Source: Stutzerimonas stutzeri (lineage in GTDB: Bacteria; Pseudomonadota; Gammaproteobacteria; Pseudomonadales; Pseudomonadaceae). From it: a DNA stretch of 64,000 nt. The position numbers and the translations under genes are program-made. This document shows, piece by piece, positions 55,236-64,000 of the stretch. The stretch spans positions 62,001 through 126,000 of the forward strand of contig NZ_JYHV01000011.1 in assembly GCF_000952685.1 (NCBI RefSeq), written 5' to 3'. Under the pieces are notes generated by a model. That model did not search any database. It was not told the DNA's origin and saw nothing but the letters and a program-made list of their open reading frames with translations. How positions within the stretch are numbered: the stretch's first letter is position 1; every line of letters begins with the position of its first letter.

Positions 55236-57104
55236 GTGAACAGTCAATCCAGCACCTCAGGTGCTGCGGCCTACCGTCAGGTATCGATCGGCATGCCGGC
55301 CGTGCAGCTGCGTCAGGCCGGGCAGACGCTTTATATGCAGTCTTCCGAACCGTTGCAGGACCATCCGCCGCGCCTGCTTGACCGTCTGTTGCAGTGGGCC
55401 GATGAGCGTCCTGAGCAGACGTTTGTCGCCCGCCGCGGTGCGGATGGCGAATGGCAGCGTATCGGTTATGCCGAAATGCTCGGGCGAGTACGCAGCATCG
55501 CCCAGTGGCTGTTGGGCTTCGAGCTGTCGGTCGAGCGGCCGCTGATGATTCTCTCAGGTAACGATCTGGAGCATCTGCAACTGGCCTGCGCCGCCTTGTA
55601 CGCCGGCGTGCCCTATTGCCCGGTGTCGCCGGCCTATTCGCTAGTGGCCCAGGATTACGCCAAGCTGCAGCACATCTGCTCGCTGCTGCAGCCGGGGCTG
55701 GTGTTTGCCGCTGACGGGCGAGCCTTCGCTCGCGCCATTGAGGCGGTGGTGCCGGCCGACACGCCGCTGGTGCTGACCGCGGGCGAACTGGCGGGGCGCG
55801 ACTGTCGGTCGTTCGCCAGTCTGCTGAACGCACCGGACTGCAATGAGGCTGATGCGGCCTTTGCGGCAACCGGCCCCGATAGCATCGCCAAGTTCCTCTT
55901 TACCAGCGGTTCGACCAAGCTGCCCAAGGCGGTGATCACCACCCAACGCATGCTCTGCGCCAACCAGCAGATGCTCCTGCAGACCTTCCCGGTGTTCGGC
56001 GAGGCGCCACCGGTACTGGTCGACTGGTTGCCGTGGAATCACACCTTTGGTGGCAGCCACAACGTCGGCATCGTCCTGTACAACGGCGGCACCCTGTATA
56101 TCGATGATGGCAAGCCGACTCCGCAGCATTTCGCCGAGACCTTGCGCAACTTGCGCGAGATCTCCCCGACCGCCTACCTCACCGTGCCCAAGGGCTGGGA
56201 AGAGCTGGTTGCCGCCCTGGAGATGGATGCCGAGCTGCGCGAGATGTTTTTTGCGCAGATGAAACTGTTCTTCTTCGCCGGCGCCGGGCTGTCGCAGGCA
56301 GTCTGGGATCGCCTCGACGAAGTGGCCGAGGCGCATTGCGGCGAACGGATCCGCATGATGGCCGGGATCGGCATGACCGAGACCTCGCCATCCTGCACTT
56401 TTACCACCGGGCCGCTGTCCATGGCCGGCTATGTTGGCCTGCCGGCGCCGGGCTGCGAGGTCAAACTGGTGCCGGTCGACGGCAAGCTCGAAGGGCGTTT
56501 CCGCGGTCCGCACGTGATGCCCGGCTACTGGCGTTCGCCTGAGCAGAGTGCAGCGGTCTTCGATGAGGAGGGCTTCTACTGCTCTGGCGATGCCTTGAAG
56601 CTGGCTGATCCCAGGCGCCCGGAGTTGGGCTTGATGTTCGACGGCCGCATCGCTGAAGACTTCAAGCTCAACACCGGGGTGTTCGTCAGTGTCGGCCCGT
56701 TGCGTACGCGGGTGATCATGGCCGGCGCGCCCTATATCCAGGATGTGGTGGTGACCGCACCGGACCGCGAGTGCATCGGTTTGCTGGTATTCCCGCACCT
56801 GCCGGCCTGTCGCGAGCTGGCCGGTTTGTCGTCCGAGGCCACGGTTGAGCAGGTATTGGCCGCGCCGCGGGTCCGGGACTGGATGGCCGAACTGCTCGCG
56901 CGCCTCAATCAGCATGCCACCGGCAGCGCCTCGCACTTGGCCTGGGCCTGTCTGATGAGCGAGCCGCCGTCGCTGGACAAGGGTGAAGTCACCGACAAGG
57001 GATCGCTCAATCAGCGGGTGATCCTCGACTGCCGCGCTGCGCATATCGAGGCGTTGTACCGTGGCGACGATCCACAGCGGGTCACGGCGGAGCGGGGTGC
57101 ATAA
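55236..57104 (+). CDS. fcs: Feruloyl-CoA synthetase
   Basis: A 622-residue AMP-forming acyl-CoA synthetase that activates ferulate and related hydroxycinnamates. The P-loop-like FLFTSGSTKLPKAV is near residues 220-232, GMTETSPSC and GLMFDGRIAEDFKLNTG follow. It is longer than most acyl-CoA synthetases, as usual for bacterial Fcs. Start: GTG 55236, eight bases after GGAGGAG; a TTG one codon earlier is possible. It completes the ferulate-to-vanillate route with ech and vdh. Confidence 0.94.
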   Translation: MNSQSSTSGAAAYRQVSIGMPAVQLRQAGQTLYMQSSEPLQDHPPRLLDRLLQWADERPEQTFVARRGADGEWQRIGYAEMLGRVRSIAQWLLGFELSVERPLMILSGNDLEHLQLACAALYAGVPYCPVSPAYSLVAQDYAKLQHICSLLQPGLVFAADGRAFARAIEAVVPADTPLVLTAGELAGRDCRSFASLLNAPDCNEADAAFAATGPDSIAKFLFTSGSTKLPKAVITTQRMLCANQQMLLQTFPVFGEAPPVLVDWLPWNHTFGGSHNVGIVLYNGGTLYIDDGKPTPQHFAETLRNLREISPTAYLTVPKGWEELVAALEMDAELREMFFAQMKLFFFAGAGLSQAVWDRLDEVAEAHCGERIRMMAGIGMTETSPSCTFTTGPLSMAGYVGLPAPGCEVKLVPVDGKLEGRFRGPHVMPGYWRSPEQSAAVFDEEGFYCSGDALKLADPRRPELGLMFDGRIAEDFKLNTGVFVSVGPLRTRVIMAGAPYIQDVVVTAPDRECIGLLVFPHLPACRELAGLSSEATVEQVLAAPRVRDWMAELLARLNQHATGSASHLAWACLMSEPPSLDKGEVTDKGSLNQRVILDCRAAHIEALYRGDDPQRVTAERGA

Positions 57105-57282
57105 GCGCTGGGCGAGCCAGCGGGTGGGGTTGTCGGGTTCGCCGACATGAGTAGCGACCGTAGACGCACACCCCCGGATTGCCTTCGGGCTACAAGCGCG
57201 CTCCCATTGTAAGCGTGGCTTGGCCGCGATCGGTGGTAGGTCGTGCTCGCGCCCCACGCGCTCAGACGGCGGCTGGCTCGTC

Positions 57283-57753
57283 TTACCGATAGATCTTGTG
57301 CAGTAGCTGCAACAGTTGCTGGCGTTCGGCGTCGTCGAGGGCGGCGGTCGCCTCGCGGTCGCTTTGTGCGGCTACCTCCTTGAGTTGCTTGAGCAGGGTT
57401 TCTCCGGCCTTGCTCAGGAAAATGCCATAAGAGCGTTTATCCGGTTTGCAACGCACTCGTAACGCCAGGCCAAGCTTTTCCAGTTTGTTCAGCAGGGTGA
57501 CTACCTGCGGCGGCTCGATGGCAAGAATCCCCGCCAGGTCGGTCTGCATCAGTCCTGGGTTGGTCTCAATGATCAGCAGGGCGGAAAACTGCGCGGGACG
57601 CAGGTCGAAGGGGGCCAGTTGCTCGACCAGCTCCTGCGCGACTTTCAGCTGGGCGCGCCGCAGGGCATAGCCGATCAGTTGATCCAGCAGCGGCGCATTT
57701 TGCACCGGAGTCGTACTGCTCTGTTCCGGAGCGGGAGGGGCTTTCTTGGCCAT
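57283..57753 (-). CDS. MarR-family regulator, probable repressor of the ferulate genes
   Basis: A 156-residue MarR winged-helix protein (LAGILAIEPPQVVTLLNKLEKLG, split: LAGILAIEPPQ / VVTLLNKLEKLG; wing RCKPDKRSYGIFLSKAG). A low-complexity A/P/Q-rich N-terminus precedes the fold. It is convergent with fcs and matches the FerR/HcaR-like regulators that respond to hydroxycinnamoyl-CoA. Its own upstream dyad resembles the one over the ech promoter. Confidence 0.9.
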   Translation of the reverse strand: MAKKAPPAPEQSSTTPVQNAPLLDQLIGYALRRAQLKVAQELVEQLAPFDLRPAQFSALLIIETNPGLMQTDLAGILAIEPPQVVTLLNKLEKLGLALRVRCKPDKRSYGIFLSKAGETLLKQLKEVAAQSDREATAALDDAERQQLLQLLHKIYR

Positions 57754-57793
57754 TGGCTGGGACCGGGTACTCGCTAGAAATGGAATATAGGGT

Positions 57794-57816
57794 ACTGATT
57801 AATAAACCTAATCAGT
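57794..57816 (-). promoter_or_regulatory. MarR-type operator upstream of marR
   Basis: Perfect dyad ACTGATTA-N7-TAATCAGT, about 40 bases before the marR ATG. Its inner half-sites (TTA/TAA) and 7-base spacing match those of the ech site, suggesting autoregulation by the same protein. Confidence 0.72.
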
Positions 57817-58088
57817 TTCGCACCGACAGGCCGGTTCTGGCCAGTTTCCGATTTCCGTAATGCGGCATATGGCGCTTGGAGTTTTCGGGTCGTAATTTGC
57901 CGTTCGCCGGGCGGCGCTGCAGGTGGCTGTTTTTAGCTCATCCGTAAAAAGCTAAGAAAGGAAGTTCCTCGCCTTTGCCGTACGGCACTGTAGAGCCGCT
58001 GGGGCTGCGTGCTCATCTAGCTATTTAGTGCTGACTGATAACGATCCCGAACCTAGCTGGCCAAAGGAACAAGGTCGATGCTTTCTGT

Positions 58089-58129
58089 TGCACGGCCTGT
58101 AACTCACTTGGTGGGTTGCAGGCCGTGCA
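58089..58129. terminator. Hairpin downstream of the acyl-CoA synthetase gene
   Basis: An 11-bp perfect stem (TGCACGGCCTG / CAGGCCGTGCA), extended by four more pairs, encloses an 11-base loop, 57 bases past the stop at 58186. It has no T-run. Confidence 0.45.
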
Positions 58130-58185
58130 GCAAATTCGATGGGTGTCGCCTGATTCCAGTAAAAGGGTTTCGTACGGCGGACGCT

Positions 58186-59820
58186 TTAGGCCTGCACGGC
58201 TGCGGAAGACTGCTGTGCAGCCTTTTCCCGATCGCGCAGCAGGAAGCGCTGGATCTTGCCGCTCGGGGTTTTCGGAAGCTCGGGGACGAACTCGATCTCG
58301 CGCGGGTAAGCGTGGGCGGACAGCCGCTGCCGCACATGTTGCTGCAGCTGTTCAGCCAGCATGGCGTCGCCCTGGTGGCTGGCATGCAGCACGACGAAGG
58401 CCTTTACCAGTTCGGTGCGTTCCGGGTCGGGCTTGCCGATGACCGCCGCTTCGATCACGGCTGGGTGCTCGACCAGTGCGCTCTCGACATCGAATGGACC
58501 GACGCGGTATCCAGAGGTGGTGATCACATCATCGGCGCGGCCGACGAAGCTGATGCTGCCATTGGCATTCAACTCGACGGTGTCGCCGCTCAGGTAGTAG
58601 TCGCCGACGAATGCTTTGGTCGGAGTGCCCGCATAGCCTGAGAACCAGAGCAGCGGCGAACGGCGGCGGTCCAGCGCCAGTATTCCCGGCGTGCCAGGTT
58701 CCAACTCACGCTGTTGGTCGTCCAACACCACGACGCGATGCCCGGGCATGGCATATCCGGCGGTGCCGATGCTGACCGCGTGGCTCAGGGCGTGGTGATT
58801 GCACAGCACCATGCCCAGCTCGGTCTGGCCGTAGTGATCGTGGATGGTGCAGCCGAGGCCGCTGCTGAACCAGCGGATCACCTCGGGCGTGAGCGGTTCA
58901 CCGGCGCTGCTTACGGCACGCAGGCGGCCCTTGATCCTGCCTTCCACTTCGTCGCGGGCCGCCAGCAACAAGCGGAATGCGGTAGGTGAGCCCGCCATGT
59001 TGGTGATGCCGTATTCGCTTATCACACGGCAGGTGCTATCGACCGTGAAGCCGCCTTCGTAGAACACTGTGGCGTGCCCCATGGCGAGCGGTCCGGTGAC
59101 GGCGTAGTACAGGCCATAGGCCCAGCCTGGATCAGCGATGTTCCAGAAGTTGTCATCGGGACGCAGATCGACCGCATCGCGCATGTAGGTGACGAAGGCG
59201 ACGATGGCCTTGAGCGGCACATACAGTTGCTTCGCCGGCCCGGTGGTGCCGGAGGTGAACATCGCCAGAAAGGGCGCCTCGCCACTCAGCAGTACCGGCT
59301 CGAATTCGGGCGACTGGCGATTCACCTGGGTCCAGAAGTCTTCGGCACCGTGGCCGACCACCAGCCGGCGCGGTGCCGCCGCGATGGCGTCCAGCTTCTC
59401 GTTGTTACCGGCATCGGTGACGACCATCTTCGTGCCGGATTCCGTGATCCGATGCTCGACCGCTTTAGGGCCGAAGGCAGTAAACAGCGGCTGATAAATG
59501 GCGCCTACACGCCAGGTGCCGAGGATGGTGATCAGCAGCTCAGGTGTACGTGGCAGCAGACCGGCAACCGTATCGCCCGGCCCGATGCCATGGCTGTGCA
59601 GGAGATTGGCGAAGCGCGCGGCCGCTTCCTTGAGTTGTGCGAAGGTCCAAATGGCTCGCTGGCCGTCGCGCCCCTCCCAGATGAGCGCGATTTTGTCCGA
59701 ATCGGCGTGGCGGTCGCAGCACTCGACGCAGGCATTCATGGCCGATAGATCGCCGGACAGGATCGCCGAGACGGTCTGGTGATAATCGAACTCGCTGGCC
59801 GCGGTGGCGTAGTCGCGCAT
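58186..59820 (-). CDS. Acyl-CoA synthetase (acetyl-CoA synthetase-like, AMP-forming)
   Basis: A 544-residue ANL-family enzyme. It has the P-loop-like FTSGTTGPAKQLYVP near 188, IADPGWAYGLYYAV, SSAGEPLTPEV, DHYGQTELGM, SFVGRADDVI and the C-terminal catalytic Lys in PSGKIQR. It resembles the acetyl/propionyl/medium-chain ACSM-like branch rather than Fcs. It sits beside the ferulate genes and might activate the acetate or another acid released; this is inference. The start at 59820 follows AGGAG. Confidence 0.9.
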   Translation of the reverse strand: MRDYATAASEFDYHQTVSAILSGDLSAMNACVECCDRHADSDKIALIWEGRDGQRAIWTFAQLKEAAARFANLLHSHGIGPGDTVAGLLPRTPELLITILGTWRVGAIYQPLFTAFGPKAVEHRITESGTKMVVTDAGNNEKLDAIAAAPRRLVVGHGAEDFWTQVNRQSPEFEPVLLSGEAPFLAMFTSGTTGPAKQLYVPLKAIVAFVTYMRDAVDLRPDDNFWNIADPGWAYGLYYAVTGPLAMGHATVFYEGGFTVDSTCRVISEYGITNMAGSPTAFRLLLAARDEVEGRIKGRLRAVSSAGEPLTPEVIRWFSSGLGCTIHDHYGQTELGMVLCNHHALSHAVSIGTAGYAMPGHRVVVLDDQQRELEPGTPGILALDRRRSPLLWFSGYAGTPTKAFVGDYYLSGDTVELNANGSISFVGRADDVITTSGYRVGPFDVESALVEHPAVIEAAVIGKPDPERTELVKAFVVLHASHQGDAMLAEQLQQHVRQRLSAHAYPREIEFVPELPKTPSGKIQRFLLRDREKAAQQSSAAVQA

Positions 59821-60194
59821 GGCTGGCTCCTGGCTTCTTGTTATTGGGGTGCCTCGGATATTGGCTCCGCGTCCCGCACGCAACAATGGCAAAAGCCACC
59901 AACCTGGATGAGCGGTTTGGACAAGCGTCGCTGACAGAAACGAGGGGTCGGGTTCCGGGCTCGGGTCTCAGCGTAGCAGCCGGGTGACATGGCGATTCCG
60001 TTGTCGGCTTTGGCTTGCGAAGCCGGCGTGCCGCCTTCAGGTCATGTCGCGGTCAGCTGATCCGATCCGTTCGTCAAGCGCACCTCAAGGCGCCCTGGAT
60101 ACAGCCGATAGCTGTGTTACGGGCTCAACCCGCAGTTGGTGCGGTTTTACGTCCGGAAAGCCCGATCTGACAGACCTCCTTGCAGGTGCGTTGA
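59821..60194. other. Divergent gap carrying the chemoreceptor promoter
   Basis: About 370 bases with no credible gene. It holds the FliA-type promoter at 60085-60111 and an AGGTG ribosome-binding site near 60185. Confidence 0.5.
60085..60111 (+). promoter_or_regulatory. FliA (sigma-28)-type promoter upstream of dCache chemoreceptor
   Basis: TCAAG, a 14-base spacer, GCCGATAG. This is a near-consensus flagellar sigma factor promoter, about 84 bases before the ATG. Confidence 0.8.
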
Positions 60195-62132
60195 ATGAAC
60201 ATAAAACAAAAATTGACATGGGCCTTCGCAGCAATTGCCTGCGTGCCCATGGTTCTGGTTGCGGCGGTGGTGATCACGCATCTTCGCAGCCAGGCGATGG
60301 TGGGATTCACCGATAACAGCACGCGCGAGATTCGACAGATCGAAACGGCGATGAAGCTGTTCTTTGAAGGAATTTCACAAAACGTCGACTACTTGGCGAA
60401 GCATCCTGAGATCGTCCAGGCTCAAGGCCTGAAGAGTTATATCGCGGCAGACGCGGCCAGTCTTCCGTTGCCAGAGATCAACCAGCGCGTGCTGGATATA
60501 TTCACGCACTTCGCCGAGACGCATCCCACAACGGCTTACCTTTCGCTTGGGCTCGTTGACGGGGGCTATGCGATCTGGCCGGACGATTCGAAGCTGCACA
60601 GCTACGACCCGCGCGTTCGCCCTTGGTACAAGGCGGCGATGGCCGAGCCAGGCAAGACGGTTCGTTCGAGTGCGTATTACTGGGCTCCGGACGACGCCGT
60701 GCTCATCGGCACGGTGCGGACCGTTCAACGTAGCGGCCAGCCGGTCGGTGTGGTGGGGCTTGACGTTTCCCTTAAGCAGCTGACTGACTTGATCAAGCAA
60801 ATCAAGCTTGGCAAAAGCGGTTATCTCATGCTCGTGGAGAAAGGCGGCAACGTGCTCGTCGACCCGAGCAACGCGGAGCACAACTTCAAGCAACTCTCCG
60901 AGCTCGGTGCCGGCTACGCTGAGCTCGCCAAGGCAAACGGCACCGCCGAGGTAGAACTCAACGGTAGCGTCTACATGGCTAACGTGTGGTCGTCCGAGAC
61001 GCTGGGTTGGCAGTTCATCGGCCTCATTCAACGCGATGAAGTTATGTCCACCGCGAACCGGCTGACCTGGCTGACCGCGGGCGTGGCGATTGTACTGGCC
61101 GTCGTGTTCGCATTGCTCGGCGCGGCGTTTGCCGGCCTGATCGCGCGGCCGATCCGCAGCGTCGCCGGTGGGCTCGAAGGTATCGCCCAGGGTGAGGGTG
61201 ACCTCACGCGTACCCTGGAGGTGCGAGGGAAGGATGAAACAGCCCTGCTTGCCCGCTGGTTCAACCAATTCCTCGGCGCGATCCGAGAGCTGGTACAGCG
61301 CATCGGCAGTGCCTCGGCGTCGCTGCAAACCGCTTCCGAGACTGCCACGCGTGTCGCCGACGATATGAACGACGCAGCAGGTCGGCAACGCGAGGCCGTG
61401 GAGCTTGTTTCGACGGCATTCAACGAAATGGTCGCCACGTCGAACGAAGTGGCGCGCTCTTGCAGCCAGGCGGCAACGTCTGCGGATGAGGGGCAACATC
61501 AGGTCTACGAAGGTCAGCTGCAGATCGACGATGCGAGCGGAAGCGTTACCCAACTGAGCGAAAGCCTTCTGCGGTCGATGCATGCGATGAAAGAGCTGGA
61601 GCAAGACAGCCAGAACATCAACGCCATCCTGGATACCATTCGGTCGATTGCTGATCAGACCAACCTGCTAGCACTCAATGCGGCTATCGAAGCCGCGCGC
61701 GCAGGCGAGCAGGGTCGAGGATTTGCCGTCGTGGCGGACGAGGTGCGTGCGCTGGCTAAACGCACGGCGGATTCCACCGGCGAAATCGACTCGCTGCTCG
61801 GCGGACTTGCTCGCCGGACGCAAGGCGTGAGCAGCGAAATGCAAAGCAGCGTTGAAATATCCAAGTCCAGCGTCGAGCGAATCCATAAGGCACGGGAAAG
61901 CTTTGAGCGCATTCGTGGATCGGTCGACCATATCCGGGACCAGAACACCCAGATCGCGACCGCAGCGGAAGAACAGCATCATGTCGCCGAGGAAATTAAC
62001 CGCCATATCGTCCAGATTCACGAAGACGCTCTGCTGGTGGAGCAACTGGCCGGGTCTTCCATGAGCGACTCGCAACGCCTCGCCCATCTTTCCGGTGAGC
62101 TGCAAGGGCTGGTTGGACGTTTCCGGACCTAA
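60195..62132 (+). CDS. dCache-type methyl-accepting chemotaxis protein
   Basis: A 645-residue chemoreceptor. It has an N-terminal helix ([19 protein letters not shown]), a periplasmic dCache_1 domain (about 35-275), a second helix ([20 protein letters not shown]), HAMP and a signalling hairpin ([34 protein letters not shown]). The dCache segment [10 protein letters not shown] and the later GLDVSL hold the Tyr/Arg/Trp/Tyr and Asp positions typical of PctA-like amino-acid or amine sensors, so such ligands are plausible. No C-terminal pentapeptide is seen. Confidence 0.92.
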   Translation: MNIKQKLTWAFAAIACVPMVLVAAVVITHLRSQAMVGFTDNSTREIRQIETAMKLFFEGISQNVDYLAKHPEIVQAQGLKSYIAADAASLPLPEINQRVLDIFTHFAETHPTTAYLSLGLVDGGYAIWPDDSKLHSYDPRVRPWYKAAMAEPGKTVRSSAYYWAPDDAVLIGTVRTVQRSGQPVGVVGLDVSLKQLTDLIKQIKLGKSGYLMLVEKGGNVLVDPSNAEHNFKQLSELGAGYAELAKANGTAEVELNGSVYMANVWSSETLGWQFIGLIQRDEVMSTANRLTWLTAGVAIVLAVVFALLGAAFAGLIARPIRSVAGGLEGIAQGEGDLTRTLEVRGKDETALLARWFNQFLGAIRELVQRIGSASASLQTASETATRVADDMNDAAGRQREAVELVSTAFNEMVATSNEVARSCSQAATSADEGQHQVYEGQLQIDDASGSVTQLSESLLRSMHAMKELEQDSQNINAILDTIRSIADQTNLLALNAAIEAARAGEQGRGFAVVADEVRALAKRTADSTGEIDSLLGGLARRTQGVSSEMQSSVEISKSSVERIHKARESFERIRGSVDHIRDQNTQIATAAEEQHHVAEEINRHIVQIHEDALLVEQLAGSSMSDSQRLAHLSGELQGLVGRFRT

Positions 62133-62150
62133 GTCCGACGATGTGCGGAA

Positions 62151-62204
62151 TGCTTGGCGCGCTGCCAAGCAAACCCAGCTGCCGCGTGACTGGCCACGCG
62201 GCAG
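62151..62204 (+). terminator. Tandem hairpins after the chemoreceptor gene
   Basis: First hairpin: TGCTTGG/CCAAGCA with a 7-base loop. Second: CTGCCGCGTG/CACGCGGCAG with a 6-base loop. Neither has a T-run. Together they probably end the transcript. Confidence 0.5.
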
Positions 62205-62367
62205 GCCATCCAGCGGTTGCGTGCCGGGCGTTCAGGCCCCTGTTTCAAGGTCCATGCGCGGCAAATAATGCGCAGAACAGCCGCCACCGCATCGCAGGTG
62301 ATCGCGTAGCGTGCGACGGGGTTATGGCTGCTTCAAGTCGCTGCTAACGCCGACTGAGCGGCGTCGG

Positions 62368-63411
62368 TCACGGGGTTTTCCGATAGAGAGGGTCCATCCG
62401 TCGATCCAGTCTGATTTCCTTCGAAGGTCGGTGCCCGAAGTACTCGGTGTAGCACTTGCTGAAGTGGCTCGATGTCACGAAGCCGCATGCCAGGCCTACC
62501 TCGATGACTGAAAGCGAAGAGTGCTGCAGCAACCGTCGAGCCTCCGTTATACGAAGCTCGAGATAGTGGCGCTGAGGCGTGGTGCCGAGCTGCTCGCTGA
62601 AGAGCCGCTCGATCTGCCGACGAGACTTACCTGCGTAGTGGGCAAGCTGATCAACCTGCAACGGGTCTTCCAGATTGGCTTCCATCAGGCTGATCACTTC
62701 CTGGAGGGAGGGCGAAAGGTTTCGGTAGCGCGCACCGGTGACCGCACGCACACGGGTCATGTCGAACGCCAGGATATCGACGACTCCGTTCACCAGCCCG
62801 CAGCCGTACAGCCCCCTGATCCACTCCAAAAGCATGTAGAACGCGCCGTTGGGGCTGGCGGCCGTCAACCGGTCTCGATCAACCATGTGGGTGACATTGG
62901 TGACCTGGGTAGTGGGCGCTATTTCAGTCAGCGCCAGACGCTGTTCCGGATGGATTGCGCAGCGGTATCCGTCAAGTAAGCCGGCTTCGGCGAGGAACCA
63001 GGCGCCGTTCCATAGTCCTCCCAGCGCCACGCCCTGGGCCGCAGTCTTCTTCAGGATTTCGCCCAGCTGCCGCGTCATGTTGCATGGGGTTCGCAGGCCG
63101 CCGCAGACGATCAGCGCATCGAGCTGCGCCGTGTTGGCAGCATCTATGACTTGGTTGACACCAATCGGTATCCCCAGATCACTCAGGACATCCTCCTCCG
63201 TCAGGCCGAAGATGACGAACTCGAAAGCGTGGGCTTGGATAAGGTTGGCGGTGACCAGCGTGTCGAGCGATTGGGTGAAGGAGGGTAGCGAGAAGTTGCT
63301 GAGCAGCAGGAAACCGACTCTCGACGTGGTGCCTTCGAGACCTTCGTCGTGTCGTGCAGGCTTAATGTTTCGGCCCTGCAAACTGTCACTGAACGTGCGC
63401 GTGGACGTCAT
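62368..63411 (-). CDS. GlxA-type AraC family regulator
   Basis: A 347-residue regulator: an N-terminal DJ-1/PfpI-like sensor domain (VGFLLLSNFSLPSFTQSLDT; GGLWNGAWFLAEAGLLDGY) and a C-terminal AraC domain (VDQLAHYAGKSRRQIERLF; VIEVGLACGFVTSSHFSKCY). This is the branch containing CdhR, GbdR and ArgR of Pseudomonas, which sense choline-, carnitine- or arginine-derived metabolites. The elbow Cys is replaced (LWNGA), as in that branch. AAAGG precedes the ATG. Target unknown. Confidence 0.92.
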   Translation of the reverse strand: MTSTRTFSDSLQGRNIKPARHDEGLEGTTSRVGFLLLSNFSLPSFTQSLDTLVTANLIQAHAFEFVIFGLTEEDVLSDLGIPIGVNQVIDAANTAQLDALIVCGGLRTPCNMTRQLGEILKKTAAQGVALGGLWNGAWFLAEAGLLDGYRCAIHPEQRLALTEIAPTTQVTNVTHMVDRDRLTAASPNGAFYMLLEWIRGLYGCGLVNGVVDILAFDMTRVRAVTGARYRNLSPSLQEVISLMEANLEDPLQVDQLAHYAGKSRRQIERLFSEQLGTTPQRHYLELRITEARRLLQHSSLSVIEVGLACGFVTSSHFSKCYTEYFGHRPSKEIRLDRRMDPLYRKTP

Positions 63412-63425
63412 GGTGAACCTTTACC

Positions 63426-63740
63426 CTAAGAACCCAGGGGCTGACCGCTGGCATGGCCCGAGCCAGGCTGCATACGGATTGGGCGGCTTCGCTCGAAAGT
63501 GATCCGATGGTGCAGGGGCGCAGTGCCGAAGAACTTGCGGAATCGACGATCGAATGCGGATAGCTTTTGAATCCAGTAGCCAGGGGCAACCTCAGTCAGC
63601 GACCTGTTGCTTTTTGTAGTACCAGCTGACGGGCTCGTGTCAGCCTTTGCTCAAGATAGTAGCGCGTCGGGGGCGCACAGATGAAACGGAAGAGGCGACG
63701 TTTCAGCTGCCGTCGCCAGACACCTATGCAGGTTGTGATC
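63426..63740 (-). pseudogene. Decayed GlxA/AraC regulator C-terminal domain
   Basis: Two minus-strand frames each hold pieces of one AraC DNA-binding domain. The upstream piece reads GVWRRQLKRRLFRFICAPPT then RYYLEQRLTRARQLVLQ before a stop. After a frame change near 63605 the other frame reads RSLTEVAP...LSAFDRRFRKFFGTAPLHHR and ends at 63426. Both match the GlxA-branch domain encoded by the intact gene next door, in the same order. At least one frameshift and several lost residues show decay. The matching sensor domain is not found; a possible trace (EVDLELWQNIEELL) lies near 63745-63790. Confidence 0.75.
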
Positions 63741-64000
63741 TCGTCGACGCCAGTAGCTCCTCGATGTTTTGCCACAGTTCGAGGTCGACTTCTCGCGATT
63801 GTGGCGGAGTCGGGGCCCGGTCTGGGTGAATGGAAAAGACGTCGACACGCCAGCGGGGCCGATTCGTTGCGGCGGGGCTTCCGCTGCCGATTGGCAGCGG
63901 ACGTTCCGGTAAATGAATCGCAGAAGGGGGGAGGACCTGTGATCAACCGAGCGCTACGGCGGGGCGGGCGCTAGGCAGCCGGAACATCAGAACGACGCAG
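63741..64000. other. Right-end sequence without recognised genes
   Basis: About 260 bases at the window edge. Apart from the possible regulator trace near 63745-63790, I see nothing I can support. Confidence 0.4.

Larger units (their letters stand above)
57754..58185. other. Gap upstream of marR
   Basis: About 430 bases with no credible gene. It holds the marR operator dyad (57794-57816) and, near the right edge, a hairpin after the convergent acyl-CoA synthetase gene (58089-58129). Confidence 0.5.

Noticed and set aside
55641..57257. 538-codon minus-strand open frame antisense to fcs.
   Set aside because: Shadow of fcs; His/Arg/Gln-rich with no domains.
60375..61604. 409-codon minus-strand open frame antisense to the dCache chemoreceptor.
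   Set aside because: Shadow of the receptor gene; no ribosome-binding site or recognisable domain.

Overview
The window is a GC-rich chromosomal segment of a Pseudomonas-type gammaproteobacterium. Many genes belong to families and arrangements typical of Pseudomonas sensu lato: DUF1631 and DUF3094 proteins, a heme-less FtnA ferritin, the dksA2-zigA zinc operon, AmpDE, a bacterial RIO kinase and an ech-vdh-fcs ferulate cluster. The Stutzerimonas (P. stutzeri) group is my best guess, but the sequence alone does not settle it. There are no rRNA genes, CRISPR arrays, transposases, integrases or prophage genes.

Layout. 1-2013: the 3' part of clpB, then a tRNA-Asn/Pro/Lys operon with its own promoter and terminator. 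2111-14794: housekeeping genes (ndh, a DUF1631 protein, nadC, zapG, trpS, zapE, nfi, ampD-ampE). 14928-17074: a chemoreceptor with a FliA-type promoter. 17091-20983: a TatD-family nuclease, ada, a RIO kinase and ftnA. 21000-24235: a copper module (cueR, copA, copZ) with two visible CueR operators. 24276-29338: TetR/Bcr efflux, LysR/alcohol dehydrogenase and an adenine deaminase. 29339-29807: a gap with two DnaA boxes. 30728-31057: a Cys-rich copper-storage protein. 31113-33415: a Zur-boxed zinc-starvation operon (dksA2, zigA, DUF1826). 33652-40102: mixed accessory genes, including a frameshifted GIY-YIG gene, an MFS transporter, two AraC-type regulators, a CMD protein and a CNNM/CorC protein. 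40157-42385: a large exported phytase/esterase-like protein.

42584-47549 is the most unusual stretch: eight genes on the same strand, most of them short and unrelated (PEP-mutase-like, tautomerase, VOC, NIPSNAP, DUF1304, luciferase-domain, membrane protein, epoxide-hydrolase-like). Each has its own gap, and most have their own ribosome-binding site. One gap holds an attC-like site closely resembling class 1 integron cassette recombination sites. No integrase gene is in the window, so this may be an integrase-less cassette cluster, or simply an accessory island.

47879-50085: a Fur-boxed TonB siderophore receptor. 50545-52286: a PQQ sugar dehydrogenase lipoprotein with a DUF2231 membrane partner. 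52571-57816: the ferulate catabolic cluster (ech, vdh, fcs and a divergent marR). Similar 7-base-spaced dyads at both ends suggest one MarR regulates both. 58186-62132: an acyl-CoA synthetase and a dCache chemoreceptor with a second FliA-type promoter. The right end holds a GlxA-type regulator and the decayed remains of a related one. Start codons were chosen from ribosome-binding sites, promoter positions and family lengths, and often lie inside the longest open frame.
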